Shown here piece by piece: positions 60,851-64,000 of a stretch of DNA of 64,000 nucleotides. The position numbers and the translations under genes were made by a program. This DNA is from JADFNB01 sp036397455. GTDB taxonomy: Bacteria > Gemmatimonadota > Gemmatimonadetes > Gemmatimonadales > GWC2-71-9. Numbering within the stretch: the stretch's first letter is position 1; the number at the start of each line of letters is the position of its first letter. A model generated the notes under the pieces. It was not told where the DNA came from and searched no databases. It saw nothing but the letters and a program-made list of their open reading frames with translations. The stretch spans positions 1 through 64,000 of the forward strand of contig DASWIX010000052.1 in assembly GCA_036397455.1 (NCBI GenBank). The letters are read 5' to 3'.

Positions 60851-61128
60851 GGGACCTCGCGCTGCTCGCGGTGGATCGTCTCGAAGGGACCACCGCCGTG
60901 CTGGTGGACGATGCCGGCAAGACCACGGCCGTTCCACTGGCGCGGCTACCGCGCGGCCTGGCCGAGGGCGACGTCCTCCGCGTGACGATCGAGAACGACA
61001 CGCCCGACTGGGCGTTTGCGCGCATCGACCGGGAGGAGACCGACCGGCGGCGGGCGGCGGGCGAGGCGTTGCTGGACGAGCTACGCAGGCGCACGGTTGA
61101 CGAGGCCGAGGACGGGAGCGGACCGTAA
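60847..61128 (+). CDS. DUF3006 protein
   Basis: A 93-residue cytosolic protein matching DUF3006: AVDRLEGTTAVLVDDAGKTT, PLARLPRGLAEGDVLRVTIE, and a charged tail. It is translationally coupled to the metallo-beta-lactamase-fold gene, a recurrent pairing. The fold is a small beta barrel and the role is unknown. Because its partner has a signal peptide and this one does not, the two products may act on different sides of the membrane. Confidence 0.85.
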   Translation: MRDLALLAVDRLEGTTAVLVDDAGKTTAVPLARLPRGLAEGDVLRVTIENDTPDWAFARIDREETDRRRAAGEALLDELRRRTVDEAEDGSGP

Positions 61129-61155
61129 GTCCCTTCCCGTCCTCGACCGTCCGTT

Positions 61156-64000
61156 CTACCGGATACCCGCCGCCACTCCTTCCGGCCCGAGATGCAACCA
61201 ACTCGGTGCCGGGAACGGCCGCTGGCGCGGCCAGACTTCGTTCAGCGTTTCGGCCTCGTACAGCCGGCCGTCTTTCATCACGTAACGAATCCGGAGCGAA
61301 TGCCGCAGGTCCTGCAACGGATCGGCATCGAACACCAGGATATCGGCGAGTTTGCCGACCTCGATACTGCCGAGGTCGGTGCCCAGCCCGATCGCTTCGG
61401 CCCCGAGGATGGTCGCGGCGCGTAGCACGTCGTGCGGCGCGGCACCACCCGACGCCATCGCCCAGAGTTCCCAATGGTAGCCGAGACCCTGGAACTGCCC
61501 GTGGCTGCCGACCGCAACGCGCGCACTGTCCTCCAACATCGCCTTCACAAACCTGCCGTGCCGCGGGAAGACGTACTCCTCGGGCAGGAACCACCCGCCG
61601 GCACCCGGGTTCGCACCACGCCGCCGGCTGTGCGCGTCGACACTTTCCTCCGGCTCAAGCCGGCGGACTTTCGCGTTGTCGTGCACCTCTTCGGTCGCGT
61701 AGAAGAAGTTCTCGCCGAACGGCCCGCCGTACGAAACCACCAGGGTCGGTGTGTTGGTGGTTTGGGACGCCTTGAAGAGCTCGACCACGTCGTGGTAGAT
61801 CGGCGCGATGGGCAGCGAGTGTTCGATGCCCGGATACCCGTCGAGTGCATGGGTCAACTCGAGCTTGAAGTCGAGCCCGCCCTCCGTGGTGGGCATCAGC
61901 TTCAATTCGCGCGCGGCCTGGATGATCCACTGACGCTGCTGCCGGTTGCCCGACATGTACATCTTGAGCGTTTCGGTATTGTAGTACTCAGCGTAGCGTC
62001 GCAGCACCGTCTTGGCGTGCTCGGCGCTGCGGATATTCTCGCTGATGAACACACCGGGGCCGGTAGAATACACCCGCGGTCCGATCATCCCGCCGATATC
62101 CATGCGATCCTGATAGCTCAGGACATCGGTCCAGCCGGTTTGGGGATCTCGCGTCGTCGTGACGCCGAACGCCAGGTGCGCAAGGTACTGCCACACCTGT
62201 TGCGTGTGGATCTCGGGCACGAGCCATTGCGGGTGATAGTGGGTGTCGACGAATCCGGGCGTCATCGTCTTGCCCGAGACATCGATGACCTCGGCGCCCT
62301 CCGGCACCTCGACCTCACCGGTCGGTCCGACCGCCACGATCCGATTGTCGGTGATGACAACGTCGGCGTTCTCGACGATCGAATCGCCCTTCATCGTCAG
62401 CACCCGCCCGCCACGCAGCACCACACTCCCGCGCGCAACGTCCCGCGCAAGTTGCACTTCGATGCGCATTTCGGTGGGTTTGTACCCGCCGGTGTCGGCG
62501 CGGACACTATCCAGCCCCGCCCGCACCGAATCCGCGAGCGAACGAATCATCTGGGCCCGCGCGCGCAGGTCATCAGCCGCGCGCAGCAAGGAATCGGCTC
62601 GGACCTGGACCGAATCCGCCACCAACCGGCTGATGCGCTGGGTGAGCGAATCGGGCACGGTCGCGTTCGCCTTCTTGAGACTGTCGGTGGTACTCCGCGC
62701 CACCTTCAGGGTATCGAGCAACAGGCGCACGCGGATGGCCTCGAGCGCGGTCGCTCGATTGGCCTGCACCGTGCTGTCCTCGATCGATTCCACCCGCGAG
62801 AGATCGTAGGTGAACAAGGCGTTGCCGATCGCCCAGCGCACCTGGGTTCCGTCGGCGTTCCACGACGGGAACTCACCGCCGACCTCGGTCAGCTGACGCA
62901 CCTCGACCGGCGCACCGCGCGGGTTCGCCACCGAGACGGTCGGCACGGGACCGCCGACGTCCGGAATCTCGACGGTATAGATCTGACTTCCCACCTGCGC
63001 CAGCGCACGGCCACCAGTCGGCGAGATCACGACGAGGCCGGCGGGTGGCGGCGCGCCCGCTTCGGCCGGCGGGGCGTCGTCGCGGAACTGCGGGAATACC
63101 CGGCGCGGAGCAACCTCCCACTCGTCCGGGTGCGGCGTGCCGAGCCCCGCCGTTGGTGCACCGCGTACCTGCAGGTGCTGTTTGACGTCGGTCCCGTCCC
63201 AGCGAAACGACACCAGGCCTTCCGAGAAACTGTACGCGTAGATCCGGTCCGGTTGGTCCGTCCGGAAATGCGCGACATCCCGGCTCCCGGTAGGCGCGAT
63301 CAGCGTCACGTCGCCGCCCGCCGCGGGCAGCCACACGAACTGTCCGCCGAGCGGCCCGAAAAAGACGTCCGGCGCCCGCTTCAGCTCCCGCGCCGCGCCG
63401 CGACTGGCCACGATGCGCTGGCCGTCCGGCGACCAGGCGAGGTTGTAATACAGGGCCGCGGCGCGGGTGAGTTGTTGCGGCTGCCCACTGCCGTCGGCGC
63501 GCGCGCTGACGATGTGTCCGCCGGCGGAATCGACCCAGGTGGCAAAGGCCACGCGCGACCCGTCGGGTGACCACACGGGATGGTATTCACCGGCATCGGC
63601 GGTCGTGAGGCGCCGCGCGGCCCCATTGGGCATGTCCCGTACCCATACCCGGTCGAACGCCGTGAACGCGATCTGACGCCCATTCGGCGAGATGACCGGA
63701 CTGCGGATCTGCCGCGCCGTCACCATCGCCGTCGTATCGACCCGATACGCGAACTTCACCTCGGGCCCGACGTCGAGTTTCACGTCCGCTTCGAACGGGA
63801 TGTTCGCTGGCGCGCTCCCATCGAGCGGCACGCGCCAGATCTCACCGCCGTACGAGACGACGATCGACCGCGAATCAGGCATGAAGCTGTACCCCGGCAA
63901 GACGTCGAGCGGCGCGCGCGACTCCATCTCGTCGCGCTGCACGGGATACGCCAGCCACCGCTCCTCACCGGTGTTCAGGTCACGCAGCCGCAGCCCGGTT
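61156..64000 (-). CDS. Propeller-amidohydrolase fusion (start beyond the right edge)
   Basis: At least 947 residues; the frame runs open to the last base of the window, so the N-terminus (likely with a signal peptide) is missing. Residues up to about 420 form a TolB-like propeller (VWSPDGSRVAFATWVDS, ISPNGRQIAFTAFDRVWVRD). A helical segment follows (VPDSLTQRISRLVADSVQVR). The C-terminal half is an amidohydrolase barrel with HxH in FVDTHYHPQW, a metal-bridging-type Lys in LKMYMSGN, His ligands in the IEHSLPIAPIYHD region and GSHGQFQGLG, and DILVFDADPL at the end. It probably cleaves cyclic amides or peptides outside the cytoplasm. Confidence 0.9.
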   Translation of the reverse strand, partial: TGLRLRDLNTGEERWLAYPVQRDEMESRAPLDVLPGYSFMPDSRSIVVSYGGEIWRVPLDGSAPANIPFEADVKLDVGPEVKFAYRVDTTAMVTARQIRSPVISPNGRQIAFTAFDRVWVRDMPNGAARRLTTADAGEYHPVWSPDGSRVAFATWVDSAGGHIVSARADGSGQPQQLTRAAALYYNLAWSPDGQRIVASRGAARELKRAPDVFFGPLGGQFVWLPAAGGDVTLIAPTGSRDVAHFRTDQPDRIYAYSFSEGLVSFRWDGTDVKQHLQVRGAPTAGLGTPHPDEWEVAPRRVFPQFRDDAPPAEAGAPPPAGLVVISPTGGRALAQVGSQIYTVEIPDVGGPVPTVSVANPRGAPVEVRQLTEVGGEFPSWNADGTQVRWAIGNALFTYDLSRVESIEDSTVQANRATALEAIRVRLLLDTLKVARSTTDSLKKANATVPDSLTQRISRLVADSVQVRADSLLRAADDLRARAQMIRSLADSVRAGLDSVRADTGGYKPTEMRIEVQLARDVARGSVVLRGGRVLTMKGDSIVENADVVITDNRIVAVGPTGEVEVPEGAEVIDVSGKTMTPGFVDTHYHPQWLVPEIHTQQVWQYLAHLAFGVTTTRDPQTGWTDVLSYQDRMDIGGMIGPRVYSTGPGVFISENIRSAEHAKTVLRRYAEYYNTETLKMYMSGNRQQRQWIIQAARELKLMPTTEGGLDFKLELTHALDGYPGIEHSLPIAPIYHDVVELFKASQTTNTPTLVVSYGGPFGENFFYATEEVHDNAKVRRLEPEESVDAHSRRRGANPGAGGWFLPEEYVFPRHGRFVKAMLEDSARVAVGSHGQFQGLGYHWELWAMASGGAAPHDVLRAATILGAEAIGLGTDLGSIEVGKLADILVFDADPLQDLRHSLRIRYVMKDGRLYEAETLNEVWPRQRPFPAPSWLHLGPEGVAAGIR

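Noticed and set aside
61432..63570. A 712-codon plus-strand frame opposite the amidohydrolase gene
   Set aside because: Same type of antisense shadow; it lacks a signal peptide or domains and its composition is typical of out-of-frame GC-rich DNA.

Overview
The window is a GC-rich bacterial chromosome segment with no phage, plasmid or rRNA/tRNA landmarks. The gene repertoire points to a Gram-negative, probably a member of the Gemmatimonadota; this is an inference from family composition and codon style, not from a marker gene. It includes PASTA-less Ser/Thr kinases with helical, TolB-like or TPR tails, many secreted S9/M28/CocE/VPS10-like enzymes, DUF5916 and GWxTD proteins, a DUF4388 regulator and outer-membrane proteins.

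Layout. 0-3 kb: a secreted YVTN beta-propeller protein converging on a membrane Ser/Thr kinase, followed by a stub of a TetR gene. 3-7.3 kb: a tightly overlapping minus-strand operon for aromatic (hydroquinone-type) catabolism: ring-cleaving VOC dioxygenase, MhqD-like hydrolase, both subunits of a 3-oxoadipate-type CoA-transferase, and maleylacetate reductase. 7.5-12 kb: a small secreted Spy-like protein, an S9 peptidase, and a coupled nitrilase/GNAT pair. 12-15.6 kb: a zinc/manganese uptake operon (small His/Cys secreted protein, porin-like protein, solute-binding protein, permease) without an ATPase gene. 15.9-23 kb: an Ig-like lipoprotein, a TPR/GWxTD protein, an M28 peptidase and a DUF5916 protein. 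23-29.5 kb: two adjacent large regulators that share TolB-like plus TPR tails but have different heads (Ser/Thr kinase versus SARP/BTAD), then an alpha/beta hydrolase, a strong bidirectional terminator and a cold-shock gene.

30-38 kb holds a large DUF4388/membrane/carboxypeptidase-regulatory-like protein and then the most distinctive locus. This is a four-gene chaperone-usher-like operon (two small secreted DUF4402-like subunits, a periplasmic chaperone, an outer-membrane usher with Ig-like C-terminal domains), headed by a perfect CRP-type palindrome. 38-49 kb carries an acyl-CoA dehydrogenase, a GIY-YIG-like protein, a VPS10/sortilin-like propeller, a DUF2779 Fe-S nuclease-like protein, several secreted alpha/beta hydrolases and a REP-like repeat pair; one esterase gene is frameshifted.

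49-64 kb contains more secreted enzymes (Tat lipoprotein esterase, erythromycin-esterase family protein, S9 peptidase with a coupled propeller lipoprotein, PIG-L deacetylase, MBL/DUF3006 pair, and a propeller-amidohydrolase cut by the right edge). It also holds two scars of accessory DNA: a decayed MNT/HepT/AAA locus, and a 1.5-kb insertion between the S9 peptidase and PIG-L genes. The insertion is bounded by a 109-bp direct repeat and carries an inverted-repeat element, a DUF4160/DUF2442 pair and a truncated kinase.
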